A stretch of 53,667 bases of DNA from Candidatus Gastranaerophilales bacterium (GTDB taxonomy: Bacteria; Cyanobacteriota; Vampirovibrionia; Gastranaerophilales; Gastranaerophilaceae), in assembly GCA_944323155.1 (NCBI GenBank), contig CALURL010000013.1, forward strand, positions 1 to 53,667, in the 5' to 3' direction. Numbering within the stretch: position 1 is the stretch's first letter; every line of letters begins with the position of its first letter. Made by a program: the position numbers and the translations under genes. Positions 35,354 through 45,240 of this stretch are shown here, piece by piece. Under the pieces are notes generated by a model. That model was not told the origin of the DNA, did no database searches, and worked only from the letters and a program-made list of their open reading frames with translations.

Positions 35354-36144
35354 ATGAAAAGATTATTTAAGAAGCTTATCGGGGGGGGGGCAAACGTCGC
35401 GTAGAGTTCGTTTTCTCCTTTTATAGATGTGCTTTTACCCTTGCGGAAGTTTTGGTTACTTTAGGAATTATCGGAATTGTCGCAGCTTTGACTTTGCCTA
35501 GTTTGATTACAGATTATAAAGATAAAGTTTTTGCTGCAAGAGCTAAAAAAACTTATTCTCTGATTGCTCAGGCTATTGCCAAGTATCAGGCTGATGAAGG
35601 TACTGTTGGTGATATTACTGGATTATTTGATACCTCTAAAACTTCCGAAGAAGTTTTACTAAATTTCTCAAAGTATTTTCAGGTCACAGATATATGTTTA
35701 GATTATTCTTGTCCTAAATATTTATATGATATTGCTTATGATTCAATAAAATATGATGTAAACAATGAAGCAGTTCTTGGGGAATCGTCCCCTCCAATAA
35801 TGATTTTAAAAGACGGTACACTTATATGGATTAAGCAATATGCTTCCTGTAAACACGAAACATCAGGCGTTCGTTATAATCCAGATGGCACAACAGTTGT
35901 AGATGACGATGGAAAACCGATTATTTTTACATTTAAGCATGAATACTGTGCAGAAGTGGCTTTTGATACAAATGGGTCTGCCGGACCAAATGTTTTTGGA
36001 GCCGATGCTTTTGGATTACACATATTAGAAAATGGCAGTTTTACGACAAATACAGCAAGCGGACATAAGAGTCTGCAAAGTATTTTGCAGGGCGGTGATC
36101 CTATATATAAAATTTATCATAAAGGGGAAAAATTCGAAGGGTAA
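35354..36144 (+). CDS. Prepilin-like protein with G10 tract, out of frame as written
   Basis: ATG at 35354 follows AAGGAGA. With the ten G at 35381-35390 the frame reads MKRLFKKLIGGGANVA and stops at TAG 35402-35404. Eleven or eight G gives a 263-residue prepilin: a ~27-residue leader rich in Lys/Arg, then FTLAEVLVTLGIIG after RCA, the prepilin-peptidase site. The body has a cysteine group (CLDYSC) and the C-terminal DTNG-x3-PN-x2-G-x-D-x-F motif. The first residues (MKRLFKKLI) parallel those of prepilin 1 (MENLFRKSV). Same OFF length as the other two. Either phase variation or a consistent undercall. Confidence 0.85.
35381..35390 (+). repeat. G10 homopolymer in prepilin 3 leader
   Basis: Ten consecutive G (codons 10-13 of the leader). 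Identical length and placement as in prepilin 1. Confidence 0.85.
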
Positions 36145-36201
36145 GACATATTTGAATTAACCTAGATCCGCAAAAACAATGTTAAAATATATCTAATTGA
36201 T

Positions 36202-37284
36202 TCAGAACAAATTTTGCTGTTCAGTGATTTTTATATTTTTATAACCTAAATGTCTATATGTCGCGGGCGAAACTTTTCTTCCCCGCGGCGTTCTCTGCAA
36301 TAAACCGGCCTGCAGTAAAAACGGTTCACAAACATCTTCTATTGTTCTGACGTCTTCTCCTATTGCCGCTGCTATTGTTTCTATCCCAACAGGGCCGCCG
36401 TCGTATTTTTCGATAATTAATTTTAATAAGTTCCGGTCTGTATTATCAAGTCCGAAGTTATCAATCTTTAGTATATCCAAAGATTTGTTTGCGATATCTT
36501 CCGTAATTTTTCCGTCATGTTTTACAAGCGCATAGTCAGAAACCCTTTTGACAAGTCTGTTTGCAATACGTGGAGTTCCGCGTGAACGTTTGGCTATTGC
36601 ATGTGCACCTTCTTCTGTTATTTCTATGTTTAGAATTCCTGCGGTGCGGGTGATTACCTGTGCTAGTTCATCTTCTGTATAGAATTCCAGCCGGTGAATT
36701 ATCCCAAATCTATCGCGCAGAGGACCTGAAAGTTCTCCGGCTTTTGTTGTCGCTCCTATTAAAGTGAATTTTGGCAAAGGTACACGTAATGTTTTTACAG
36801 TCTGGCTTTTTCCTGTTGTCATATCAAGGAAAAAGTCTTCCATTGCAGGATATAATATTTCTTCCGCAACTTTATTAAGCCTGTGGATTTCATCAATAAA
36901 CAGTATTTCGCCGCCTTTTAAGGACATTAAAATTCCAATAATGTCACGGGGACGTTCCAAAGCAGGGGCTGAAGTTATTTTTATATCAACTCCCATTTGT
37001 TCTGCAATTACACCTGCAAGTGTTGTTTTTCCAAGTCCAGGAGGGCCGTAAAAAAGCAGGTGATCAAGCGGCAGCTCTCTTTTTTGGGCTGCTGCTATGG
37101 AAATCTTTAGGGTTTCTTTGAGTGCAGACTGGCCAATGTATGTATCAAAAGATTTTGGACGTATGCAGTTTTCAAAATTTTTGTCATTTTCAAGGCACTC
37201 GCATTTTACAACAGAATGTTTTTTGCCTTCTGCAATTGTCTCTTTGGGTTTTAAAAAGTCATTATCGTCTGCAATTATACTCAT
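36202..37284 (-). CDS. ruvB: Holliday junction ATP-dependent DNA helicase RuvB
   Basis: A 360-residue AAA+ motor that drives branch migration with RuvA. Walker A is GPPGLGKTT near residue 79-87, Walker B is ILFIDEIHR near 130. Sensor/arginine-finger region GPLRDRFG and the C-terminal winged helix (about 290-350: [26 protein letters not shown]) are clear. A ~35-residue N-terminal extension (with CECLEND) precedes the usual start near [16 protein letters not shown] lies before ATG. No ruvA is adjacent. Confidence 0.97.
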   Translation of the reverse strand: MSIIADDNDFLKPKETIAEGKKHSVVKCECLENDKNFENCIRPKSFDTYIGQSALKETLKISIAAAQKRELPLDHLLFYGPPGLGKTTLAGVIAEQMGVDIKITSAPALERPRDIIGILMSLKGGEILFIDEIHRLNKVAEEILYPAMEDFFLDMTTGKSQTVKTLRVPLPKFTLIGATTKAGELSGPLRDRFGIIHRLEFYTEDELAQVITRTAGILNIEITEEGAHAIAKRSRGTPRIANRLVKRVSDYALVKHDGKITEDIANKSLDILKIDNFGLDNTDRNLLKLIIEKYDGGPVGIETIAAAIGEDVRTIEDVCEPFLLQAGLLQRTPRGRKVSPATYRHLGYKNIKITEQQNLF

Positions 37285-37352
37285 TGTTTTTCCTCTTTTT
37301 TCATGATATCATAAATTTAAACTTAAGGGTAATTTGTTAAGAAGGAGAACTT

Positions 37353-38522
37353 ATGAAAGTATCAGAACGTTTAGAAAAAATTCCACCGTATTTATTTGCG
37401 GAAATTGACAGAAAAATTGACGAAGCAAAAGCTAAAGGCATTGATATTATAAGTCTTGGAATTGGCGACCCTGACAAACCGACTTTACAGCCGGTTGTTG
37501 ATGAAATGCATAAGGCTATTGATAATCCCAAAAATCATGATTATCCTCCATATAATGGTACTGCTGAGTTTAGAAAAGCTGCTTCTGATTGGATGAAAAA
37601 ACGTTTTGGTGTTGATGTTGATCCTGATAAGGAAGTTCTTGCAAATATAGGTTCAAAAGAAGCTATCGCTCATGTATTTTTCGCTTTTGTTGATAAAGGT
37701 GATTATACATTAGTTCCGGATCCAGGGTATCCTGTTTATAAGAATGCTACTATATTTGCAGGCGGTACTCCTTATGCTATGCCTTTGTTGGAAGAAAACA
37801 GCTATTTGCCTGATTTTGATAAAATTCCTGAAGATATTGCTAAAAAATCAAAAATCATGTTTTTGAATTACCCGAACAACCCGACAGGCGCTGTTGCTGA
37901 TTTAGATTTCTTTAAAAAGGCAGTTGATTTCTGTAAAAAATACGATATTTTATTGTGCCATGACATGGCTTATTGCGAAATGACATATGATGGTTATGTT
38001 GCTCCCTCTATTCTTCAAGTTGAAGGGGCAAAAGATATTGCAATTGAATTTTATTCTCATTCAAAATCTTATAACATGACAGGATGGAGAGTTGGTTTTG
38101 TTGCAGGTAATGCTGATGCAATAAAAGCTCTCGGTACTATTAAGAATAATATTGACAGCGGTACTTTTAAAGCAATTCAACAGGCTGCTGTTGCGGCATT
38201 TAATATTGATAAAAAATATATTGATGAATTGAATAATATGTATCAACAAAGACGTGATGCAATGGAAGAAGGTTTAAAAGAACTTGGCTGGGATTTAAAA
38301 CCTTCTAAAGCTACTTTCTATTTGTGGCTGCCTGTGCCAAAAGGCATGACATCAGAAGAGTTTGTTACATTAATGCTTGAAAAAGCCCACCTTGTTGTTC
38401 CGCCAGGAAACGGCTATGGAAGATATGGCGAAGGATACTTTAGAATCGCTTTGACCAAGGATGTTCAAACTATTAAAGAGTGCATTAGAAGAATGAAGGA
38501 AGCTGGTATTCGTTATAACTGA
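37353..38522 (+). CDS. dapL: LL-diaminopimelate aminotransferase
   Basis: A 389-residue PLP enzyme of the fold-type I class that makes LL-diaminopimelate from tetrahydrodipicolinate and glutamate in one step, for lysine and peptidoglycan. The PLP lysine is K238 in SHSKSYNMTGWR. SLGIGDPDKPT (about 34), YPPYNGTAEFRKA, VPDPGYPVY and FLNYPNNPTGA are typical. This variant of the lysine pathway is known from plants, cyanobacteria and Chlamydia, which fits the cyanobacterial affinity. AAGGAGA precedes ATG. Confidence 0.93.
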   Translation: MKVSERLEKIPPYLFAEIDRKIDEAKAKGIDIISLGIGDPDKPTLQPVVDEMHKAIDNPKNHDYPPYNGTAEFRKAASDWMKKRFGVDVDPDKEVLANIGSKEAIAHVFFAFVDKGDYTLVPDPGYPVYKNATIFAGGTPYAMPLLEENSYLPDFDKIPEDIAKKSKIMFLNYPNNPTGAVADLDFFKKAVDFCKKYDILLCHDMAYCEMTYDGYVAPSILQVEGAKDIAIEFYSHSKSYNMTGWRVGFVAGNADAIKALGTIKNNIDSGTFKAIQQAAVAAFNIDKKYIDELNNMYQQRRDAMEEGLKELGWDLKPSKATFYLWLPVPKGMTSEEFVTLMLEKAHLVVPPGNGYGRYGEGYFRIALTKDVQTIKECIRRMKEAGIRYN

Positions 38523-38552
38523 TAATTCCACCTTTTGGTGTATGTAAATTTC

Positions 38553-38581
38553 TTGTTATAACCTGTCTGCTGTGATATAAT
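38553..38581 (+). promoter_or_regulatory. Promoter for leaderless zinc-ribbon/STAND gene
   Basis: TTGTTA (38553-38558), 17 bases, TGA-TATAAT (hexamer 38576-38581). TCAGGT then separates it from ATG 38588, six bases. The mRNA should start at the ATG. Confidence 0.7.
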
Positions 38582-38587
38582 TCAGGT

Positions 38588-41500
38588 ATGGAATGTCCAA
38601 AATGCGGTTTAGAAATTGATGATAAGGCATTAGTGTGTCCGAATTGTAAAAAGGTGCTTAAATTAGTCTGCCCTATTTGCAAAACGGTTAACACTACTAA
38701 TGTCTGCAAAAAATGCGGTTATGTAATTATTACAAAATGCCACAAATGCGGCAAGGTAAATCAGACCGCTGCCAAAAAGTGCAAAAAATGCGGCTTTGAT
38801 ACAGAAAAAAGTGTTATTCTGAATGAAGCTAATACTGATGAATTTGTCCTTATGACAATTGATTTCCCAAATATGGATCAAATGAAGTCACTTCTTGGCT
38901 CTGCAAAACTTTATAATAAGTTTAAAATTAATTTGGATAAAATTATTCTTGATTATACGAAATCTGTTGGTTTGCGCAGGCAAATTGTTAATAGTACTTA
39001 TTTAATCAGGTGCGATAAGGATTATACTTTTAAGGTTTCCTCTGAAACTGCTATTAAGACGGCTGTTGAACTTTTAAATCGTATTACTGCAATGAATTGC
39101 AAGCTTACAAAGAAGAAAAATGCTACTATTCGTACAAATATTTTTCTTTTAAAACGTTCAATTTCTGATGCTCCTTATGATTACCAGTCTGGTATGAATA
39201 TAAGTTTGATAAATCAGTATGCAAAGAATAAAGATGAGAAAATTTTAAATACATTCCAAATTCTGACTGACCAAGCAGTCTGCGATGTCTTAGAAGCTGA
39301 TTATAGGGTTACACCGCTTAATTCGGTTGTGGTTAATGATGAAATGGTTATGTTTTATGAAGTTGACGTAAAAGATCTTGTTAAAGTCGAATATCCTGAG
39401 GAAGAAGAAAGCGAAGAAATAAAAATACCTAATTTTGTTCAAAATATGCTTGTGGAACAAGATAAGCTTGATGGTATTGCACTTAATAAACTTGATGCTC
39501 AAGAGGATCCTGATGCAATTTACGATATAGAAACTATTAATTTTGCGGAAGTTAATTGTGACTTTGTAAGGTGTGAGAATATTGATGTTTTTTCTGTCGT
39601 TGCAAATAAATTAAAAACTACTCCTAAAGGTATTATTGCAATCAAGACGGAAGATCTTTATAAGCCTTATTCGCTAAAATTGTTGAATATGATTGAAGGT
39701 TTAAATATTTATAGCAATATAATTACTTTAACCTGTTACGATGAAATGAAATATTCTCCATATTCATTCTTTAGAGATTTAGTGTCTGCTATTTTTGAAT
39801 ATACAGTTTCACAAAAATTATTTTCAAATAATGATTTTTCGATGTTTAAAAATGTCGATCCTGACGGCATGGTTAAGGATTTGATAACCCTGCATTCAAG
39901 AGATGTTGATAATGCGGAAGATACAAGATATGTTTATTTTGATATCTTTTTAACGCTTTTGCAGGCTATTCCAAATACTCTTATATTCATAGAAAATTTT
40001 GAAAAAATTGATTCCAGCTCTTATGATGTTCTAAAATATCTTTTTGAAGCTTTTGATCAACTTGAGATAAGTTATCTAATTTCTTATGAAAAAGGTTTCT
40101 CATTGCATAAAGATGCTCACTTCTTATTAACCAGAGAAAATTATACAGAAGTTACTCTCAAACCTACGCCTTTTGAAAAAATGATTGAGGAAAATAAATA
40201 TTATTATAGAAATATTCTTGATAATTTTTATTTTCAGCGTATTGCAAAATATTCTTGTGGAAGCATTTTATTTATTGATATTGCAATTCAGTATTTAATA
40301 GAATCAGAAATATTTGTTGCCAAAGACGATTGTATTGAGATGATTAACCCAAAAACTATTATCATCCCGTCAACTCTGGAACGCCTGATGAAACGTCGTT
40401 TAAATCTTTTGAAAGATGATCCTGAAGCTCTGAAATTTTTAACATCAGTTGTTCTGCTTGGTACAAGAATTGATGTCGCAACTATTGAAAGTTTAGGTTT
40501 TGAAAATGTTACTGAAATAATTGATAAACTTACTCAAATGGGTTATGTTTATTTTTATAATAACTGCATGTATTTCCCTAATTATAATCTTTTAAGAGCG
40601 TGTATATTAGAGGTAATTGCTCCTGTCACATTAAGGGATCTGGCTAATGAATTATTTGTGAAAGTCTTTAATTATAATATGCCTAGCCCTGTTAAGGCAT
40701 ATTTATATGACCTTCTTGGCGATACTGAATATGAACGTGCAGAGTGGGAAAGTCTTGCACAGGTAAATTTATCGCTTGGTGATTTTAGCGCTTATCTGAA
40801 TTGTACCCAGAAAATTCTTGAGCTTTTGGATAAGAATGCTGACCCAAATTCTCAGAACGCTATTGAAGAATATAAACTGCAATTATATGAAAATATTTCT
40901 AATAATCTGTATGATTATGTTCCGGATAAGACTTCTGATATCGCTGAAATAACTTTGAAAAATCTTGAAAAAGCAAAAGATGCTGAAAAAACAATAAAGC
41001 TTTGTAACAAGATGATTCAAGGCAATTTGATTACCGGAAATTATACGCATGCATTAGAGCTTACTCATAAAGTGCTTTCTCTTCTTCCGCCATCATCACT
41101 AAGCCCTGACGCTCCTAATTATAATAGTTATTTCTTCTTGATGTCGTTAGTGCATATTCAAATTCTATTTAATATTGGCGCTTTGAATGACTGTATGGAA
41201 GTTGGATTTAAGGTTTTAAATGTTGTATCTGAAAATAGTATTGCAAAACTTAAACCGGAATATATTTCAGAAGAAGAATTCAGGCTTCTTCTAGTTGATG
41301 CAATTGGTTATGTCGCTCTTGCTAATGTTCTTATGTTAGCAGGAAATGTTCAGGACTTTTTAAGAATTGTAAGGGAAGATTTCAAAGATGTTCCTAAATC
41401 TTATGATATATTTATTGCACTTCAAGATATGATACATGGCTATGCACCAAGTGTGCAGGTTCAGGAAATTGCCCCAAATGATAAATTCACAGGTGTTATT

Positions 41501-42073
41501 ATTCATTTGATGAATGCATTTTTAGACTTTAATGGCGATTATATTAGGTTTGCTGAAGAAATTTACAAGGCTAAAATTCTTGCGAAAGTTAATGCTTTGC
41601 ATCAGCTGGAATTGTTCGCTGATTTATTTATTGGTGTGGCTTATATGAACATTGCTTCTTACCAAAAAGCAGATTATATTATTTATAAAATCATAAAAAC
41701 AACTAATAATAATGGAATGACTACTTTGCTATATGTGGCCTGGTATATGATGAGTGAGTTAAAACTTAAGCTGCACAAATATGAGACTGCTTATGGTATT
41801 GTAAACAATTCTTTAATCCAGTTGGAAAAAAGTAATTTGACAACAGAATACTTGTTAATGCTCTTTAAATATAATATGTTTAAAGTGCTTATGTATCAAA
41901 AACAATTTGATAAAGCAGAAATTTGTATCGAACAGGCAAAATATCTTGCAGCAAAATATAGTATTAATTTCATGTTTGATACAAATCCTGATAGTTATCT
42001 TCCTTTAGAAGAAGATAATATTGATAATAATGATGATAATAGTGATATGGCAACAATAGACGATCTTGGCTAA
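38588..42073 (+). CDS. Zinc-ribbon, cyclase-like, STAND-like ATPase and TPR-type protein
   Basis: A 1161-residue protein. Three zinc ribbons open it: C3/C6/C17/C20, C28/C31/C40/C43 and C51/C54/C65/C68. Residues about 84-280 resemble a degenerate class III nucleotide cyclase domain (VLMTIDFPNM, a ~190-residue span), which lacks obvious metal-binding aspartates. Residues about 340-600 match the layout of a STAND/AAA ATPase, but the P-loop is not seen (KTEDLYKPYS sits where GxxGxGKS is expected), while LIFIENFEKID looks like a Walker B relic. The remaining ~550 residues are helical repeats, TPR-like. Cyclase-AAA-TPR fusions usually act as regulators. This one may be a scaffold that has lost catalysis. 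glgA follows after 15 bases, so a role in glycogen control is a hypothesis. Confidence 0.7.
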   Translation: MECPKCGLEIDDKALVCPNCKKVLKLVCPICKTVNTTNVCKKCGYVIITKCHKCGKVNQTAAKKCKKCGFDTEKSVILNEANTDEFVLMTIDFPNMDQMKSLLGSAKLYNKFKINLDKIILDYTKSVGLRRQIVNSTYLIRCDKDYTFKVSSETAIKTAVELLNRITAMNCKLTKKKNATIRTNIFLLKRSISDAPYDYQSGMNISLINQYAKNKDEKILNTFQILTDQAVCDVLEADYRVTPLNSVVVNDEMVMFYEVDVKDLVKVEYPEEEESEEIKIPNFVQNMLVEQDKLDGIALNKLDAQEDPDAIYDIETINFAEVNCDFVRCENIDVFSVVANKLKTTPKGIIAIKTEDLYKPYSLKLLNMIEGLNIYSNIITLTCYDEMKYSPYSFFRDLVSAIFEYTVSQKLFSNNDFSMFKNVDPDGMVKDLITLHSRDVDNAEDTRYVYFDIFLTLLQAIPNTLIFIENFEKIDSSSYDVLKYLFEAFDQLEISYLISYEKGFSLHKDAHFLLTRENYTEVTLKPTPFEKMIEENKYYYRNILDNFYFQRIAKYSCGSILFIDIAIQYLIESEIFVAKDDCIEMINPKTIIIPSTLERLMKRRLNLLKDDPEALKFLTSVVLLGTRIDVATIESLGFENVTEIIDKLTQMGYVYFYNNCMYFPNYNLLRACILEVIAPVTLRDLANELFVKVFNYNMPSPVKAYLYDLLGDTEYERAEWESLAQVNLSLGDFSAYLNCTQKILELLDKNADPNSQNAIEEYKLQLYENISNNLYDYVPDKTSDIAEITLKNLEKAKDAEKTIKLCNKMIQGNLITGNYTHALELTHKVLSLLPPSSLSPDAPNYNSYFFLMSLVHIQILFNIGALNDCMEVGFKVLNVVSENSIAKLKPEYISEEEFRLLLVDAIGYVALANVLMLAGNVQDFLRIVREDFKDVPKSYDIFIALQDMIHGYAPSVQVQEIAPNDKFTGVIIHLMNAFLDFNGDYIRFAEEIYKAKILAKVNALHQLELFADLFIGVAYMNIASYQKADYIIYKIIKTTNNNGMTTLLYVAWYMMSELKLKLHKYETAYGIVNNSLIQLEKSNLTTEYLLMLFKYNMFKVLMYQKQFDKAEICIEQAKYLAAKYSINFMFDTNPDSYLPLEEDNIDNNDDNSDMATIDDLG

Positions 42074-42088
42074 AGAAAGAGAGGGATT

Positions 42089-43534
42089 ATGAAAGTATTA
42101 TTTGCAGCTGCTGAAGTGGCACCATTTTCTAAAGCAGGAGGATTAGCAGATGTTGTTGGAAGTTTGCCAAAATATATTGAAAAAGATGCTGAAATAGCAA
42201 TATTCACTCCATTGCATGGCTTAATTGATGTTGATAAATATGACATAAAAGAGTTAGAAAATTCTGAATTGTGGTTGACCTTTGGTAATCAGGGGCATAA
42301 ATTCCGGCTTTTTATGTGTAAGCTGCCGGGAACTAATATTAATGTGTTTTTTGTTCATAATGATTGGTATTTTACTTGCTTTAAAGAAGTTTATCCAAAA
42401 TGGCTTGATCCTAGATATGAACATGAGAGATATATTGCTTTTTCTTTAGCAACTTTAGAATATGCAAAACTTTTAAATTTTCGTGCAGATGTTATTCATG
42501 CAAATGACTGGCATACTGCAATGATTCCTGTTTATTTAAAAAGCAATTACAGATATGATAATTTTTGGAAAAATACCAAAACAGTTTTTGAAATTCATAA
42601 TCTAGCTTATCAAGGTGTTTGGTTTGAAGATGTTTTGGATTTTGCAAATATGCGCAAAGATATTGTTTATAATGAATGGGGAGTAGAACATTACGGCAAA
42701 GTAAACTGGATGAAAGGCGCGATTAATTATTCTGAAAAAGTTGTTGCAGTATCTCCGACTTACGCACGTGAAATTCTTACAGGTGAATACGGTGAGGGTA
42801 TGGATTATACCCTGAGAATGAACCAGGGAAAACTTGTTGGAATTCTAAACGGCATAGATTACGATGTTTTTAACCCAAAAACTGATAAGTCTATTGTTAA
42901 AAGATATGATGTGAAATCTTTAAATCATAAAGAAGCTAATAAAAAGAAAGTGTGTGAAGAATTTGGCTTAAAATATAATGCAAATAGACCTTTGTTTGTA
43001 ATGGTCTCCCGTCTTGTAGAGCAAAAAGGGCTAGATTTAATAAGAGAGGCTGAAAACGAACTTAAAGGATTAGAGGCTGACTTTGTATTTTTAGGCAGCG
43101 GTAATAAGGATTACGAAAATCTTCTAATATGGCTATCTAATAATAGTTCAAATATAAGGGCATATATTGGTTATAGGGGAGATTTGGCAAATCAAATTTA
43201 TGCCGGAAGTGATTTTTATTTAATGCCTTCACGCTTTGAACCGTGCGGATTAAGCCAGTTAATTGCTATGAGATACGGCTCATTACCGGTAGTAAGGGCT
43301 ACCGGCGGTTTGGAAGATACTGTAACTGGTTTTCCAATGCAGGACTCTACAGGATTTAAATTCTGGGGATACGACGGCTGGAGCATGATGCAGGCAATAT
43401 ATTGTGCTTTAGGTGTTTATCACGATAAGTATACATTTAATGCAATGAGAAATACTGCTATGCAGGCTGATTTTTCTTGGGCTAAAAGTTCAGTACAGTA
43501 TTTGAATATGTATAAGGAACTTGCTTCAAACTAA
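42089..43534 (+). CDS. glgA: Glycogen synthase (ADP-glucose type)
   Basis: A 481-residue GT5 enzyme. The ADP-glucose binding loop K15-A-G-G-L is in PFSKAGGLADVVGSLP. HANDWHTAMIPVYLK near residue 140-155, EIHNLAYQGVW, and the C-terminal SRFEPCGLSQLIAMRYG with TGGLEDTV are standard. The length matches bacterial GlgA. It makes alpha-1,4-glucan from ADP-glucose. It lies 15 bases after the zinc-ribbon gene, with AGAGAGGG as ribosome site, so both share one message. No glgB/C are in the window. Confidence 0.96.
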   Translation: MKVLFAAAEVAPFSKAGGLADVVGSLPKYIEKDAEIAIFTPLHGLIDVDKYDIKELENSELWLTFGNQGHKFRLFMCKLPGTNINVFFVHNDWYFTCFKEVYPKWLDPRYEHERYIAFSLATLEYAKLLNFRADVIHANDWHTAMIPVYLKSNYRYDNFWKNTKTVFEIHNLAYQGVWFEDVLDFANMRKDIVYNEWGVEHYGKVNWMKGAINYSEKVVAVSPTYAREILTGEYGEGMDYTLRMNQGKLVGILNGIDYDVFNPKTDKSIVKRYDVKSLNHKEANKKKVCEEFGLKYNANRPLFVMVSRLVEQKGLDLIREAENELKGLEADFVFLGSGNKDYENLLIWLSNNSSNIRAYIGYRGDLANQIYAGSDFYLMPSRFEPCGLSQLIAMRYGSLPVVRATGGLEDTVTGFPMQDSTGFKFWGYDGWSMMQAIYCALGVYHDKYTFNAMRNTAMQADFSWAKSSVQYLNMYKELASN

Positions 43535-43590
43535 TGAAAAATACATCAAATGTTTGAGATGTTTTTGTTGTCATGAATTTAATATTGCTG

Positions 43591-43596
43591 CATAAT
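43591..43596 (+). promoter_or_regulatory. -10 box for leaderless EamA transporter
   Basis: CATAAT, ACTGTC, ATG 43603. Six-base gap, no ribosome site. The in-frame ATG at 43573 lies upstream of this box. Confidence 0.5.
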
Positions 43597-43602
43597 ACTG
43601 TC

Positions 43603-44523
43603 ATGAAAAATAGTATTATCAGTAATGATTATTTGAAACTTCACATTTCAGTCCTTCTTGCAGGATTTACAGGCGTTTTTGGTAAACTTATAACTCTTAA
43701 TGAAGGACTTTTGGTATGGTATAGATTATTTTTTTCTTTTTTGATGTTCTATGTAATATTATTTTTTGCAAGAAAACTCCCAAAAGAAAACATTTCAGAT
43801 ATTTTAAAAATGGTAGCAATTGGAATGCTCTTGGGGCTGCATTTTTTACTATTTTATGCAAGTATAAAGTATGCAAATGTTTCTGTCGGCGTGGTATGTT
43901 ACTCATTGGAAGGCTTTTTTACAGCAGTGTTTAATCCGCTGTTTAATAGAAAAATTTTCTCGTTGAAAGAAATCAGCTACAGTTTAATTGCTGTTTTAGG
44001 AATTAGTTTGATATTTCATGTTGATACACACTATCGTGTTGGAATTATTTTTGGAATATTATCAGCTGCATTATTTTCCATATTCACTATTTGTAACAAA
44101 AAATTGGAAAACGGGGAATTTTCTAAAAATTTAATCAGTGCTAAGAGTATGTTATTTTATGAACTATTTGGCGGAACAATTTTTATGTCGCTAGTTTTGC
44201 CTTTTTATTTGAAATTTAATTCGTTAAAATTCATGTGGCCTGTATATTCAGATTTGGCATATTTATTAGTACTTGCTTTTTTCTGTACAATAGGGTTATA
44301 TATTCTACACATTCAGGCCTTAAAGTCACTTTCAGCTTTTACTGTTAGTTTGACTGGTAATTTGGAGCCTGTTTATGGAATTTTGCTTGCAATATTATTC
44401 TTAGGTGAAGCAAAAGAGTTGAGCGCAGTATTCTATATTGGAATGTTCTTAATTCTTTTGTCAGTATTTTTGCAAAGTATTTCGTCAATAAGAGAACGGA
44501 AAAAAGTTACAGTAGATATTTAA
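43603..44523 (+). CDS. EamA/DMT-family transporter
   Basis: A 306-residue membrane protein with ten predicted helices in two repeated EamA halves (about 15-135 and 145-290). Motifs such as LLAGFTGVFGKL in helix 1 and LEPVYGILLAILFLGE in the last half are typical of the drug/metabolite transporter superfamily. The substrate cannot be deduced. I start at 43603 because the -10 box falls just before it. An alternative start 30 bases earlier adds MNLILLHNTV. Confidence 0.85.
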   Translation: MKNSIISNDYLKLHISVLLAGFTGVFGKLITLNEGLLVWYRLFFSFLMFYVILFFARKLPKENISDILKMVAIGMLLGLHFLLFYASIKYANVSVGVVCYSLEGFFTAVFNPLFNRKIFSLKEISYSLIAVLGISLIFHVDTHYRVGIIFGILSAALFSIFTICNKKLENGEFSKNLISAKSMLFYELFGGTIFMSLVLPFYLKFNSLKFMWPVYSDLAYLLVLAFFCTIGLYILHIQALKSLSAFTVSLTGNLEPVYGILLAILFLGEAKELSAVFYIGMFLILLSVFLQSISSIRERKKVTVDI

Positions 44524-45218
44524 TTAATAACATATGAACTTGTTTTTTCAAAGATATTCCTGTCGATTTCGTCAAAGTTTTTTATAATTTGCGTTACTGC
44601 AGGAATATTTTTGTATAAATCCACACTTTCCATAGATGCTATTGCAATAATTTTGCCAATCTCTGCAGATTTTGCAGCTTCTATGCCAGAAATAGCATCT
44701 TCTACTACTATGCAGTCTTTTGGGGATAGATGTAATTTTTGTGCAGCAATTTGATAAATATCAGGTGCTGGTTTCCCAGGGATAGTTCCATCAGAATATA
44801 CAATTTTTTCTATATCAAACCATTTTGATAAATTAAACTCTTCAATATAAAAATCCACATTATCTTTTTCTGACATCGTAGCTATAGTCATTGGAATATT
44901 ATTGTTTTTTAGAAAGTTTAGAAAGTCAATTGCTCCTGGTGCTAGTTTTGTATTTTCATAATCTTTTCTGCACATTTCACGGTAAACTTCTTCTTTTTCT
45001 TTTGCAAGTTTTTCTACTAATTCCGGTTCTGGTTTGCGACCGATTGCATAGGCTATAATATCTTCATTTGTCCGTCCAAACATGTATTGTCTCATTTCTT
45101 CATCAGAAAATGGAGTTCCTCTAAGTCTTTTTGAATATTCTCTCCAGGCCTCTAGGTGTTTTTCTGAATCGAAAAATAATGTCCCGTTAAAATCAAATAT
45201 TATGCCTTTATATTTCAT
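44520..45218 (-). CDS. HAD-family phosphatase, beta-phosphoglucomutase-like
   Basis: A 232-residue HAD hydrolase. Motif I is IFDFNGTLF (D9 nucleophile; the usual second Asp is Asn, as DxN, which is tolerated in some members), motif II is TIATMSEKDN, motif III includes PGKPAPDIYQIAA and motif IV VVEDAISGIEAAKSA. A cap domain lies at about 18-85. This arrangement fits beta-phosphoglucomutase or small sugar-phosphate phosphatases. The DFN variation leaves the acid/base role uncertain. AAAGGT precedes ATG. Confidence 0.85.
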   Translation of the reverse strand: MKYKGIIFDFNGTLFFDSEKHLEAWREYSKRLRGTPFSDEEMRQYMFGRTNEDIIAYAIGRKPEPELVEKLAKEKEEVYREMCRKDYENTKLAPGAIDFLNFLKNNNIPMTIATMSEKDNVDFYIEEFNLSKWFDIEKIVYSDGTIPGKPAPDIYQIAAQKLHLSPKDCIVVEDAISGIEAAKSAEIGKIIAIASMESVDLYKNIPAVTQIIKNFDEIDRNIFEKTSSYVIN

Positions 45219-45240
45219 CTCTTTTACCTTTCAAAATTGG

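Noticed and set aside
43573-43602. Earlier ATG of the EamA transporter
   Set aside because: It lies upstream of a -10 box that sits in the leaderless position for ATG 43603, and the extra residues are not typical of the family.
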